The notes beneath the pieces are model-generated. The model ran no database searches. It saw nothing but the letters and a program-made list of their open reading frames with translations, and was not told the origin of the DNA. Shown one piece after another: positions 1 through 7,425 of a stretch of DNA of 64,000 nt. The stretch spans positions 1 through 64,000 of the forward strand of contig NZ_VBSB01000036.1 of the NCBI RefSeq assembly GCF_013337765.1, given 5' to 3'. Origin of the DNA: Mycolicibacterium sphagni. GTDB lineage: Bacteria > Actinomycetota > Actinomycetes > Mycobacteriales > Mycobacteriaceae. Numbering within the stretch: the stretch's first letter is position 1; each line of letters starts with the position of its first letter. Both the position numbers and the translations under genes were made by a program.

Positions 1-136
1 CCACCACGCCGATCGAACGGGCAAACGAAGAGACCACCGACGCAACGCGCCGGTGGTCCCATAACTGGCAATCCAGGTGGTCCCATCACCCTGGCAAAAT
101 CAGGTCAGACTGGTCCCAAGCTCATGGCAAACGACA
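1..136. mobile_element. Terminal region of an IS21-like insertion sequence (transposase lies outside the window)
   Basis: Three spaced direct repeats of the form GGTCCCA-n-TGGCAA lie at about 51-71, 75-97 and 110-131, and the block ends in ...GACA at 136, where the reading frame of the adjacent nitroreductase stops matching its family. Multiple roughly 20-base repeats at a terminus and a TG...CA boundary are known for IS21-family elements. A short inverted repeat, GACCACCG at 32-39 and CGGTGGTC at 51-58, could be a terminator of the transposase operon. No istA/istB coding sequence is visible, since only the end is in the window. The family assignment is inference; the boundary at 136 is approximate. 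Confidence 0.5.
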
Positions 137-636
137 ACCGATTGCGCGATGATCTCGGTCAGATGCGGCAGCAGGTCGATTTGGCGCAGCATCACCCCCG
201 CGCGGGCCGCGCGCGCACCCATCAACGCGATATCACCACCGGGCACCGGCCACGCGCTGTAATTGCGGCGGTCCGTGCGGCGCCGGGAGATCGCGGCCGC
301 CAGCGTGATGTCGAGCTCCCCCGCCGGCTGCCGATGTACCTCGATCGAGGCCAGATGATCACCGTCGGCGGGGTTGGGGAAGCGACGGATCTTGGCCTGC
401 CAGCCCATCGCGGCGAGCGCGACCACGCAGTGATGCAGTGCAGCACCACAGCTCACCAACAGGTCACGCCGGTCGGGGTCGGTCTTGGGCAGATGCCGGC
501 TCGGGTCGGCATAGAGGTGCACGCTGTGCGGCCCGACCCGCCAGTGCCACGGCTGCGAGTTGTGCACTGAGGGTGCCCGCGTCGCCAACGTCAAGACGGC
601 CCGAACCGTGTCGGCATCGGGAAACTGCGCACTCAT
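100..636 (-). pseudogene. acg: acg-like nitroreductase, 3'-truncated by an insertion element
   Basis: The N-terminal half reads as a nitroreductase of the mycobacterial Acg (Rv2032) type: RAPSVHNSQPWHW near residues 17-29 is the family's FMN-binding signature, followed by SCGAALHH and the RRTDRRNY segment. Family members are about 330 residues; this frame gives 178 and loses similarity after EIIAQSV at about residue 165. The last dozen codons are read from the insertion-element end. The start ATG at 636 fits the family. A DosR-like box lies 36-49 bases upstream. Acg proteins bind FMN and belong to the dormancy regulon; this copy is probably non-functional. No remainder of the gene is in the window. 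Confidence 0.75.
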
Positions 637-671
637 GACTCCACTGTCGCGCGCACCGCGACACTCTGACA

Positions 672-685
672 GAGACGTAAGTCCC
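672..685 (-). promoter_or_regulatory. Probable DosR (DevR) box upstream of the acg remnant
   Basis: The minus strand reads GGGACTTACGTCTC, which fits 12 of 14 positions of the DosR core GGGACTWWAGTCCC as I remember it. A weaker second copy, GGGACTTGTGAAGC, starts at 694 on the plus strand. Paired boxes 40-60 bases upstream of the start are typical of DosR targets, and acg is a classic target. Inference from motif and gene identity. Confidence 0.55.
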
Positions 686-722
686 TTGCTCAGGGGACTT
701 GTGAAGCCGGATCACAGGTCGC

Positions 723-1223
723 TCAGCTGCCTCCAGCCGGCGATAGCTGAGGCACGATCGTGGCGACCCATCGCCGCACCTGCTCCGCATCGCGCCAGTC
801 ACCCGACTTCGTCTTGGCCATCGCACTGGCGGGAAAGCCTTTGGCATCAGCGGCCAATGCACCACCGAACGTGATGTGGCCACGGGCACCCGCCCGCTCG
901 ACCAGCTTGGCCACCTGTTTGGTCGGCGGAATGTCCCCCAGGGACGCCGAGTCGTCCAACGGGCCGCTGCTGACCAGCCATACCGGCAGGCCGCGCAGCC
1001 TCGTAGCGTGCCGCCGAACGAAGCGGCGGGCATCACGGTGCCACCGGTTGGCATACAGCGCCCCCGCCACGATCACGGCATCGACACCGACCAGCTCTCT
1101 GACATCGCGGGCCGGCATCACCACCGAGGGGTAACCCGCCTCGGCCAAGGCATCCCCGATCATGGTGGCCAGTCCCGCGGTGCCGCGGCGTTTGGAGCCA
1201 TACGCGACCAGCACCCGTGTCAC
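723..1223 (-). CDS. Flavodoxin-domain protein (HemG-like)
   Basis: 166 residues with a flavodoxin fold: VLVAYGSKRRGTA at residues 4-16 is the FMN phosphate-binding loop, VDAVIVAGALYANRWH around 50-65 is the second flavin loop, and PVWLVSSGPLDD gives the third strand. Such small FMN proteins act as electron carriers or as protoporphyrinogen oxidase-like (HemG) enzymes. The GTG start at 1223 overlaps the upstream stop by four bases (GTGA), which decides the start. It is the last gene of the minus-strand run that begins at 10058 and may supply electrons there. The role is inferred. Confidence 0.75.
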   Translation of the reverse strand: MTRVLVAYGSKRRGTAGLATMIGDALAEAGYPSVVMPARDVRELVGVDAVIVAGALYANRWHRDARRFVRRHATRLRGLPVWLVSSGPLDDSASLGDIPPTKQVAKLVERAGARGHITFGGALAADAKGFPASAMAKTKSGDWRDAEQVRRWVATIVPQLSPAGGS

Positions 1224-1804
1224 GCCGAGCCCTCCGCATCGGCCCTGATCTGGCGCAGGGTGGCGCGCAGGATGTGGCCCACGAACGGCCGCACCAGCCA
1301 CCAATACCGCGCGAAGCGCCGACGAGACCGTGGATCGGTTGTCGCAGTGCGACATTCGTAGGTGAGGAGGGTCTTGTCCGCACCGTACGGCAGGACGGAG
1401 AAGTTCGCCGCGATCTTGCCCCAGCCGGGTTCGGCGAACCCGCGGAAGTCGGCCGCGTCGACGCTGCGCCACTCAATGACGGGCTGCCAGAATCGGCCCA
1501 CGGCACCGAACGCGATCTCCGCGCCGTCGCGTTCGCCCAATACCAGCCACCCGGGGATTCCCACCCCATCGCCGATGACCAGTCGCGCGGGGCGGGGCGC
1601 TGGGCGGCCGGTTAGTCGCGACGGCACCTGCCGCACCCACATTGCCGCGTCGAGCAGCCAACTGTGCACCGTCAGCAGATCCAGCCCGCGGGCCGCACGA
1701 TAGGTGGTGGCCGGATCTGTGCAGACCAGGATGTGTTCGGCGATCACCACGTCGTACGACGGCATCGCCGAATCGATGACCATGCCCTCGACGCCGGTCG
1801 TCAT
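1220..1804 (-). CDS. Conserved hypothetical protein, possibly SRPBCC-like
   Basis: 194 residues, no signal peptide or membrane segment. Strand-like stretches (LVIGDGVGIPGWLVLGERDGAEIAFGAVGRF and a C-terminal YECRT segment followed by a basic helix) suggest a SRPBCC/polyketide-cyclase-like ligand-binding fold, but no defining motif is visible. The ATG at 1804 overlaps the SDR stop (ATGA), which I prefer over the longer frame starting at 1855. It is translationally coupled between the SDR and the flavodoxin. Function unknown. Confidence 0.6.
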   Translation of the reverse strand: MTTGVEGMVIDSAMPSYDVVIAEHILVCTDPATTYRAARGLDLLTVHSWLLDAAMWVRQVPSRLTGRPAPRPARLVIGDGVGIPGWLVLGERDGAEIAFGAVGRFWQPVIEWRSVDAADFRGFAEPGWGKIAANFSVLPYGADKTLLTYECRTATTDPRSRRRFARYWWLVRPFVGHILRATLRQIRADAEGSA

Positions 1805-2619
1805 GGTTCGATACTGCGCAAGTCCGGATGGCCGCGGTAGGGCCCGACGTCCCAAGCGTAGGGGCCCACCGACCCGGATCTCATGGGTGTCTGCTGGTCA
1901 CTCCCCCGTCCGACGACCAGGTGCGATCCGGTGACGAACGACGCCTTCGGTGACATCAGGAACGCCACCGCGGCAGCGACTTCCTCGGGATTGCCCAGCC
2001 GGCCGATCGGCGCGGCGGCTTCAAAACTCTGGCGCACCTCGTCGACGTCCAGCGCGATCTGAAGCATCGGGGTGCGGATGAACCCGGGGCACACCGCGTT
2101 GACCCGAATGCCCTCCGGCCCAAGCTGCGCGGCCATCGAGCGGGTCAGTCCCAGCAGGCCGGCCTTGGAGGCGCAGTAGGCGGGAATGAACGGGTTGGCG
2201 GTCAGTCCCTCGATGCTGGAGATCCCGACGATGGCCGGTCCGGCGCCGGCCCGCGCGGCCTCCAGCAGATGCGGCAGGATCAGCTGCGCCAGGATCGCCT
2301 GAGCCTTCAGGTTGACGTCGAGTACGGCGTCCCAGGACTCCGCGGTGTAGGCCCCCACCGGCTCCGGAATGACCCGCCCGGCCGCATGCACCAGTCCGTC
2401 GATCCCATCCAGCGCCGCCGCGGCCGCGTCGACAGCCGCGCTCATCGCGGCGCCGTCGCAGACGTCGATCACCGCGTGGGGCATACCGAGACCGTCGGCG
2501 ACATCGGCCACCGCGGGCGCGATGTCCCAGAGCGCGACGCGGCGCCCGTCGGCGATCAATGCTTCGGCAGAAGCCCGGCCGATTCCCGATGCTGCTCCGG
2601 TGACGATGACGCCGCTCAT
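1801..2619 (-). CDS. Short-chain dehydrogenase/reductase (SDR)
   Basis: 272 residues of the classical SDR fold. TGAASGIG at residues 7-14 binds the dinucleotide, DVC marks the second strand, HAAG at 78-81 stands in for NNAG, the catalytic Ser is near 134 and YCASK gives Tyr148/Lys152. PGFIRTPM is the substrate loop. The C-terminus is odd: after VTGSHLVVGRG it continues for about 35 residues with no SDR counterpart. The start at 2619 forms an ATGA overlap with the SnoaL-like gene upstream. It probably oxidises or reduces a hydroxy/keto intermediate of the acyl-CoA pathway encoded around it; substrate unknown. Confidence 0.85.
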   Translation of the reverse strand: MSGVIVTGAASGIGRASAEALIADGRRVALWDIAPAVADVADGLGMPHAVIDVCDGAAMSAAVDAAAAALDGIDGLVHAAGRVIPEPVGAYTAESWDAVLDVNLKAQAILAQLILPHLLEAARAGAGPAIVGISSIEGLTANPFIPAYCASKAGLLGLTRSMAAQLGPEGIRVNAVCPGFIRTPMLQIALDVDEVRQSFEAAAPIGRLGNPEEVAAAVAFLMSPKASFVTGSHLVVGRGSDQQTPMRSGSVGPYAWDVGPYRGHPDLRSIEP

Positions 2620-3077
2620 GTCTGGTCCGCCTTCTCCTGCAACTCCGCCCGCCGCTGCGCACTCGGCGGATTGTCGAACCAGAGGTTCTCCTCGCGCAGC
2701 TGCTCGCTGCGCCATCCGGTTTCGGTGCGGACCATAACGTGGTGGTAGTAGCCACCGCATGCGCTTGTCTCAGTCGCGCCGGGCATCAGCATCGGGTTGT
2801 AGAACATCGCCCGGACTGTCGCGGTGTCGCCGTCGATATCGGCTTCGATGTTGGTGACGAAGTGCTGGGTCATCGGCATCAGCGTCAACGAGCGCTCCAA
2901 CCAGCCGCAGACCTCATCGCGGCCCCCGGCCGGACCTCCGACGGAGCTGTAGTCGAGCTCGGCGTCGTCGGTGAACAAGGACCGCAACAGCTCCCAGTCC
3001 TTGCCGTCGACCGCGCGGGCGTAGCGGTTGAGCACCGCGGCAATCTCGAGTTCGTCGCTGATCCGCTGGATATCCAT
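2616..3077 (-). CDS. SnoaL-like (NTF2-fold) protein
   Basis: 153 residues. The N-terminus DELEIAAVLNRYARAVDGKDWELLRSLFTDDAELDY has the pattern of SnoaL_4/NTF2-like proteins, a cone-shaped alpha+beta fold used by steroid isomerases, dehydratases and ring-hydroxylating dioxygenase beta subunits. TQHFVTNIEADIDGDTATVRAMFY gives the central sheet. It lies three bases after the Bfd-like gene and overlaps the SDR start. Proteins of this type often accompany SDRs in mycobacterial lipid or steroid degradation; whether this one is catalytic cannot be judged. Confidence 0.75.
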   Translation of the reverse strand: MDIQRISDELEIAAVLNRYARAVDGKDWELLRSLFTDDAELDYSSVGGPAGGRDEVCGWLERSLTLMPMTQHFVTNIEADIDGDTATVRAMFYNPMLMPGATETSACGGYYHHVMVRTETGWRSEQLREENLWFDNPPSAQRRAELQEKADQT

Positions 3078-3080
3078 CGC

Positions 3081-3245
3081 TCACTTCCGTTCCGCTTCGA
3101 TGATGGCCCGCACCGTGCGCCGGCAGCGGCCACATTCCGCCCCCGCACCGCAGACACTGGCAACCTGCTTGGTGGTGGTCGCTCCCGCCTCGACGGCGTC
3201 GATCACCACTTGGCTCGTCACACCGTTGCACAAACAGACGAACAT
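3081..3245 (-). CDS. bfd: Bfd-like [2Fe-2S] ferredoxin, 54 residues
   Basis: A 54-residue protein too short for most ORF cut-offs. Cys4, Cys6, Cys38 and Cys41 form the CxC...CxxC pattern of bacterioferritin-associated ferredoxin (Fer2_BFD), which binds a [2Fe-2S] cluster; an extra Cys32 is present. It begins MFVCLCNGVT, typical of the family. It sits tightly between the ABM-like gene (9 bases) and the SnoaL-like gene (3 bases), so it is part of the operon. Bfd normally releases iron from bacterioferritin; the same fold also serves as an accessory domain of oxidoreductases, and here an electron-transfer role is equally plausible. Confidence 0.85.
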   Translation of the reverse strand: MFVCLCNGVTSQVVIDAVEAGATTTKQVASVCGAGAECGRCRRTVRAIIEAERK

Positions 3246-3254
3246 CGCTGGGAC

Positions 3255-3893
3255 TCAGGCGCTCTCGTCCATGCGCATGATGTGCTGCAACTGGCCGACG
3301 AAGACCGGTGGGTAGGCCCCGAGTCCGGTGCGGCCCATCCATTCCGCCGCGACATCGGGGTGGTCCACCCAGGCGATCGCGTCGGCTTCGTCGTCGAGTT
3401 CCTGCAAGATCATCAGCTCGTGTTCGTCGTCGAACGCCTGGAAGATCCGGACGGCTCTCACCCCGGCCGCGGCGAATCGGGGCAGGCCGGCATGGACCCC
3501 GTCGATCAAGGCCGGCACATCCTCGATCGCGGCGATCGCCCCGACGATCACCCCTGGCGGGGTCCCCTCAGGCGGCTCGGCCAGGGTGACCTTGTCCACC
3601 GTCTCCCCCGCGAAAATGGCAGGGATGTCATCGAGCCCGACGGCATCGAACCAGTTGAGGAAGACTCGCGAGCGCAGCAGCTCGAGGATGGGCTCCTTGC
3701 TGCGCAATGAGATCGTCACCATCACCCGGCCCGGATCCCGGGTAGAGGTGTAGACGAGGACGTAGTGCGCACCGAGGTCGACGAGCGCGGGCCTGCTGCG
3801 CTTCAGGACGGGCCACACCCGGCTCGGGTCCGGCACCCGGTAGTCCATGGCGAGGACGAGCGTGTGGGTCTGGCCCTGCGCCGTGCCGTCCAC
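3255..3893 (-). CDS. Conserved protein with two dimeric alpha/beta-barrel-like repeats
   Basis: 212 residues that look internally duplicated. Residues about 35-95 (LGAHYVLVYTSTRDPGRVMV...FLNWFDAVGL) and about 140-205 (AGVRAVRIFQAFDDEHELMI...EWMGRTGL) share the beta-alpha-beta-beta pattern of ABM-like barrels, with matching ends. No signal peptide, no membrane segment. Eleven bases separate it from the small protein upstream. Similar proteins are found next to acyl-CoA synthetase genes in actinobacteria, but I know of no assigned reaction. Possible small-molecule binding or monooxygenase-like role; function unknown. Confidence 0.65.
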   Translation of the reverse strand: MDGTAQGQTHTLVLAMDYRVPDPSRVWPVLKRSRPALVDLGAHYVLVYTSTRDPGRVMVTISLRSKEPILELLRSRVFLNWFDAVGLDDIPAIFAGETVDKVTLAEPPEGTPPGVIVGAIAAIEDVPALIDGVHAGLPRFAAAGVRAVRIFQAFDDEHELMILQELDDEADAIAWVDHPDVAAEWMGRTGLGAYPPVFVGQLQHIMRMDESA

Positions 3894-3904
3894 GCCGACG
3901 CCGT

Positions 3905-4207
3905 CTAGTCGCTGGCCGGCAGCGGTTTGGCGGTCTTCTGCTCCAGCGGGGTGGTGCCCACACTCAGGCTGCCCGCCCCGGCCTTGGTGACCAGGAGTTC
4001 GGCGCCGCTGGCGTCGACGTAGCGCTTGCCCATCACGGTGCCGTCGGAGAACCCGGGATCCAGTTGGGCCCCTTCGGTTTTCTCGGCGTCCAGCGGGATC
4101 ATCGCGACACCGCCGGCGCGCAGGTCGTCGAGGCTGTCCGACGAGCGCACGACGATCACCTGGGTGTCACAGACCTGGCTCTGCAGGCGTGTGCCGGTCT
4201 TGATCAT
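3905..4207 (-). CDS. Small conserved protein, apparently a duplicated desulforedoxin-like domain without its cysteines
   Basis: 100 residues. The second half (KRYVDASGAELLVTKAG then GSLSVGTTPLEQK) follows the pattern of desulforedoxin/desulfoferrodoxin N-domains, which read YxCxxCGxxVxV...GTLxCCGxxM, but all four cysteine positions are replaced. The first half (RLQSQVCDTQVIVVRS ... LRAGGVAMIPL) shows the same pattern with one Cys left, so the protein seems to be a tandem repeat of a metal site that has decayed. It lies 16 bases after the acyl-CoA synthetase. The domain reading is mine by eye; function unknown. Confidence 0.55.
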   Translation of the reverse strand: MIKTGTRLQSQVCDTQVIVVRSSDSLDDLRAGGVAMIPLDAEKTEGAQLDPGFSDGTVMGKRYVDASGAELLVTKAGAGSLSVGTTPLEQKTAKPLPASD

Positions 4208-4223
4208 GGTTGTCCTCCTGGGA

Positions 4224-5720
4224 TCACTGGGTTGGCGTCGGCGACTTGAGCTCGTCAGCCAGTTGGCGGCGCAGCACCTTGCCGGTCGGCGTGGTGGGCA
4301 GTTCGTGGCGGAACACCACCCGGTCGGGCGTGCGCGAACCGCGCAGCTGGGTGCGCACGTGCGCGCGCAGGTCCTCCGGGTCCGGGGTGATGTGTGCGAC
4401 GGGAACGACGACAGCGACCATGATCTGGCCCCATTCGTCGTCCTCGACACCGACGACGGCGACATCGCGCACGTGCGGGTGTTCGACGAGCACGTCCTCG
4501 ACCTCCGCCGGGGCGATGTTCTCCCCGCCGCGGATGATCGTGTCGTCCGAACGCCCACCGATGAAGAGGTATCCGTCGGCATCCAGGTAGGCGACATCCT
4601 TGGTCGGGAACCAGCCTTCGGCGTCCAGGACCGAGCCGATTTCGGCGTAGCGGCCCGAAACCTGATCACCGCGGACGTACAGCTCACCGACCTCCTCGGG
4701 CCCGAGGACCGTCCCGTCGTCGGCGCGGATCTGGACCTCGATGCCCGGAACGGGCTGTCCGACGGAGCCGAGCCGCCTGCGGGCGGACTCGTCGGCGGCC
4801 TGGTGTGCCTCGCGGTGGTCGTCCGGGGTGAGAACCGCGATGGTGGAACTGGTTTCGGTCAGGCCGTAGGCGTTGACGAAGCCCACGTCGGGCAGCAGTC
4901 CGAGCGCCTTACGCACGAGGGGCAAAGCAACTTTGGAGCCGCCGTAGGCCAGGGTCCGCAGCGCGGGCAGGGAGGTCGGATTTGTCTCGAGCTCGGTGAT
5001 GATGCGATCGAGCATGGTGGGCACCACCGTCGCGCTGGTGACCGATTCGGCGGAGGCAAGCCGGATCCATGCCTGCGGATCAAACTTGCGCAGGTACACC
5101 ATTTTCCGGCCGGCGTACAGATTCGACAGTGCCGCACCGACACCGGCGATGTGATAGGGCGGCACGCAGATCAATGCGGCATCCCCCGGCTCGGCGGAGG
5201 CGAACTCCACGGTGCCGGTCACATAGCTGGTGAGGTTGTTGTGGGTCAGCTCAACGGCTTTGGGCCGTGACGTGGTACCCGAGGTGAACAGCACCACCGC
5301 CACGTCGTCGGGGTCGGGGAATTCAGCGGCCGGCTCGGCCGACCCGGCGGCGGCCAGGAATTCCTGCGATTCCAGACGTGCCGTGCCCAAACCCGCTACC
5401 ACGTCGGCGTATTCGGCATCGAAGACGATGAGCGGGTCGGGCAGCCGTTCGATCAGTTCGGCCAGCGCCTCACCGGAGAGCCGGTAGTTGAGCGGCGTGA
5501 ACGCCCGCGCGGCGCGGGCGGAGGCGAAGATCAGCAACGGCAGCATGGCACCGCCGAGGCCGACATACACGACACTGCCGGCGCCGGAGTCGGCGATGAC
5601 CCCCGCTCCACCGTCGGCCAGGGTGTTGAGCTCGCCCACCGTCAGCCGCTGGTCGTCGGTGACCACCCCGACCCGTTCGGAGTCGGAGGCCGCCATCTCC
5701 AACAACAGTGCCACGCTCAT
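4224..5720 (-). CDS. Acyl-CoA synthetase (FadD-type AMP-forming ligase)
   Basis: 498 residues of the ANL superfamily. VVLFTSGTTSRPK at about 142-154 is the P-loop, NAYGLTETSS the A5 motif, GWFPTKDVAYLDADGYLFIGGRSDD the hinge with the A8 motif, and PTGKVLRRQL carries the catalytic lysine near the C-terminus. It should activate a carboxylic acid to acyl-AMP and then acyl-CoA. The ATG at 5720 follows AGGAGAGGT by a good distance, so I reject the longer frame to 5780. It starts 29 bases after an Mce-associated gene and heads the block of small proteins. Substrate unknown; the context points to a catabolised organic acid. Confidence 0.88.
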   Translation of the reverse strand: MSVALLLEMAASDSERVGVVTDDQRLTVGELNTLADGGAGVIADSGAGSVVYVGLGGAMLPLLIFASARAARAFTPLNYRLSGEALAELIERLPDPLIVFDAEYADVVAGLGTARLESQEFLAAAGSAEPAAEFPDPDDVAVVLFTSGTTSRPKAVELTHNNLTSYVTGTVEFASAEPGDAALICVPPYHIAGVGAALSNLYAGRKMVYLRKFDPQAWIRLASAESVTSATVVPTMLDRIITELETNPTSLPALRTLAYGGSKVALPLVRKALGLLPDVGFVNAYGLTETSSTIAVLTPDDHREAHQAADESARRRLGSVGQPVPGIEVQIRADDGTVLGPEEVGELYVRGDQVSGRYAEIGSVLDAEGWFPTKDVAYLDADGYLFIGGRSDDTIIRGGENIAPAEVEDVLVEHPHVRDVAVVGVEDDEWGQIMVAVVVPVAHITPDPEDLRAHVRTQLRGSRTPDRVVFRHELPTTPTGKVLRRQLADELKSPTPTQ

Positions 5721-5749
5721 CGATTGACCTCTCCTGCGCCGCCGCGCGC

Positions 5750-6460
5750 CTAAACCGGGTTGAATTCCGAGATCAGCCAATGACCGTCGGTGTTGGTCAG
5801 CTTGACCACCACGCTGCTGGTCGCCAGTGCCGGATCAGGCCGGTCCTTGCTGGTCGTCACCTGATTGACGAACACCAGCACAACCGCACTGTCGGCGTGC
5901 AGTTCCGAGACCGCCGCGCGCGCCACGGTCGCCTCGGTCTTGACGCCCTTCTGCCGGGCCGCCGGAGCCACGATCTGGTCGGTGAATTGGCTGTAGTACT
6001 TGAGGAATTCACCGGTCAGGTGAGACTTCGCGTTGGCCAGATCCTTGTCGAGCGTTTCCGGGGCGTAGGACAGCAGCGCTACCGTGCCATCACGCGCCGC
6101 GCCAGCGACCTGCTTCTGCCGCTCCTGGATCTGCTGGTCGACGGAAGCGGTGGTAAAGAGGTTGAGGCCGAGGGCCTTCTGATCCGGGCGGAACATCCAC
6201 CAGTAGACCGACGCTGCGCCGGCGGCCGATCCCACCAGCAGCACCGCGAGCACAGCGATGGCGACCAATCGGCCGACGCTGCGCCGCCCCTGGAAGGCTT
6301 CGCCCGGGATTTCGACCTCGTCGACCTCTTGTGCGTCAGCGGACTCGTCAATCTCCCCGGTCTTTTCGGCGTTGACCTCGTCGGCGACGTCGAGTTCCGT
6401 CACGCCGCTCTCGGTGATGTCGACCTCGGTTGCGTCGGCGTCTTTGTCTTCACTGCTCAT
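5750..6460 (-). CDS. Mce-associated membrane protein
   Basis: 236 residues. An acidic, low-complexity cytoplasmic N-terminus (residues 1-60) is followed by one transmembrane helix, VAIAVLAVLLVGSAAGAASVYWW at about 66-88, and an extracytoplasmic domain with the pattern of Mas proteins (GTVALLSYAPETLDKDLANAKSHLTGEFLKYY ... VFVNQVTT ... HWLISEFNPV). Mas proteins are thought to stabilise or assist Mce lipid importers. No yrbE or mce gene is in the window, so its partner would be elsewhere. Coupled to the upstream Mas gene by an ATGA overlap. Confidence 0.85.
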   Translation of the reverse strand: MSSEDKDADATEVDITESGVTELDVADEVNAEKTGEIDESADAQEVDEVEIPGEAFQGRRSVGRLVAIAVLAVLLVGSAAGAASVYWWMFRPDQKALGLNLFTTASVDQQIQERQKQVAGAARDGTVALLSYAPETLDKDLANAKSHLTGEFLKYYSQFTDQIVAPAARQKGVKTEATVARAAVSELHADSAVVLVFVNQVTTSKDRPDPALATSSVVVKLTNTDGHWLISEFNPV

Positions 6461-7173
6461 GGCACGAACTCCACATTCGACATCTTGAACTTGTCCCCGT
6501 CGCGCGCCACTGTGACGCTCATCCGCCAGGCGCGCGGATCCTGGTGTGCCCCATTAGCATTGGTCACTGTCGAGGACGCCGCCAGCAACACCACCCCGGT
6601 GTCGCCGCCATCCTTGTCCAGCGCGGCCGACTTGATCGTCCCGACCGTCACCGCCTTCGACTGCTGAGCGGTTTGCACGAAGTCGTCGGCACCCCTGGAG
6701 AAATCGTCCTTAAAGGTGCCGGTTGACAAGTCGATCACGTGCTGGACGTCTTGTTTGGCGCGGTTGTAGTCGATCGACAACAGTGCGGTCACGCCGGTGC
6801 GCGCAGCGTCGATGAGCTGGTCCTGGTGCGCTCGTTGGGCAGCGACCTTCTGATGCGCAACCAGCATCAAGCCGGTGATCACCAGCGATCCGATGGCCAC
6901 GACCACGACTGCGGCCACCGCCACCGTCACCAGACCTATCCGCGACCACCAGCCACGCGGGTCCAGCTCGTCGTCATCGTCGTCATCCGCGAGCTCGGTG
7001 TCCTCCGCGAGCTCGACTTCGTCGCTGGGCTCGACCACCTCGGTAGCCGGCGCCGAACCACGCAGCCGGGCCGCGGTGGCCTTGGCGCGGGCGGCTTCGG
7101 CCTCGGCTTCGGCCTCAGCCGCCTCAGCTTCGGCGAGCTCGGCCAATACCTCTGCGTCTACGTCAGCAGCCAT
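6457..7173 (-). CDS. Mce-associated membrane protein
   Basis: 238 residues from the ATG at 7173. The N-terminus is an Ala/Glu-rich, probably coiled-coil stretch (EAEAAEAEAEAEAARAK) followed by an acidic run with DDDDDE, one transmembrane helix (VAVAAVVVVAIGSLVITGLML), then the Mas extracytoplasmic domain ending KMSNVEFVP. The gene at 61836 ends KMSDVEFV and has the same architecture, so the two are paralogues. A GTG at 7182 is an alternative start; neither has a convincing ribosome-binding site. An operator-like palindrome lies 150 bases upstream. Confidence 0.83.
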   Translation of the reverse strand: MAADVDAEVLAELAEAEAAEAEAEAEAARAKATAARLRGSAPATEVVEPSDEVELAEDTELADDDDDDELDPRGWWSRIGLVTVAVAAVVVVAIGSLVITGLMLVAHQKVAAQRAHQDQLIDAARTGVTALLSIDYNRAKQDVQHVIDLSTGTFKDDFSRGADDFVQTAQQSKAVTVGTIKSAALDKDGGDTGVVLLAASSTVTNANGAHQDPRAWRMSVTVARDGDKFKMSNVEFVP

Positions 7174-7320
7174 GGCACTCACACATGTCGTTCGCGTTCG
7201 GCACACGGCGCGCAACAACGTCTAGGCGTCGCATGTCGAACTCCTCTCTGGTCCAAACATCCCGCCAGCGTACGGGCGAGGGCTGAGTCGTCCGTCACAT
7301 GCACGGCCGAGGCGCGATAT

Positions 7321-7345
7321 CTGGTGAGAATGAGATTATCACCAG
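7321..7345. promoter_or_regulatory. 25-base imperfect palindrome (operator), GAGAAT-N3-ATTATC core
   Basis: Arms CTGGTGA (7321-7327) and TCACCAG (7339-7345) flank the core GAGAAT GAG ATTATC (7326-7340), one mismatch from the palindrome found at 10082 and elsewhere. It lies in the 252-base gap between the acyl-CoA synthetase stop and the first Mas gene, about 150 bases upstream of the latter, which is otherwise empty. Likely a TetR-family site. Confidence 0.6.
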
Positions 7346-7425
7346 GCGATAAGTCACTCGGTCGCACTGGCGCTTAACCCGCCTGAATTCCGCCATCATG
7401 GTGCGGAAATGATATTTCCACCAAT

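Noticed and set aside
464..1054. 196-residue minus-strand frame spanning the acg/flavodoxin gap
   Set aside because: Arg/Pro/Ser-rich frame overlapping two supported genes; it would also cover the DosR box.
4026..5270. 414-residue plus-strand frame opposite the acyl-CoA synthetase
   Set aside because: Shadow of a gene with complete AMP-ligase motifs.
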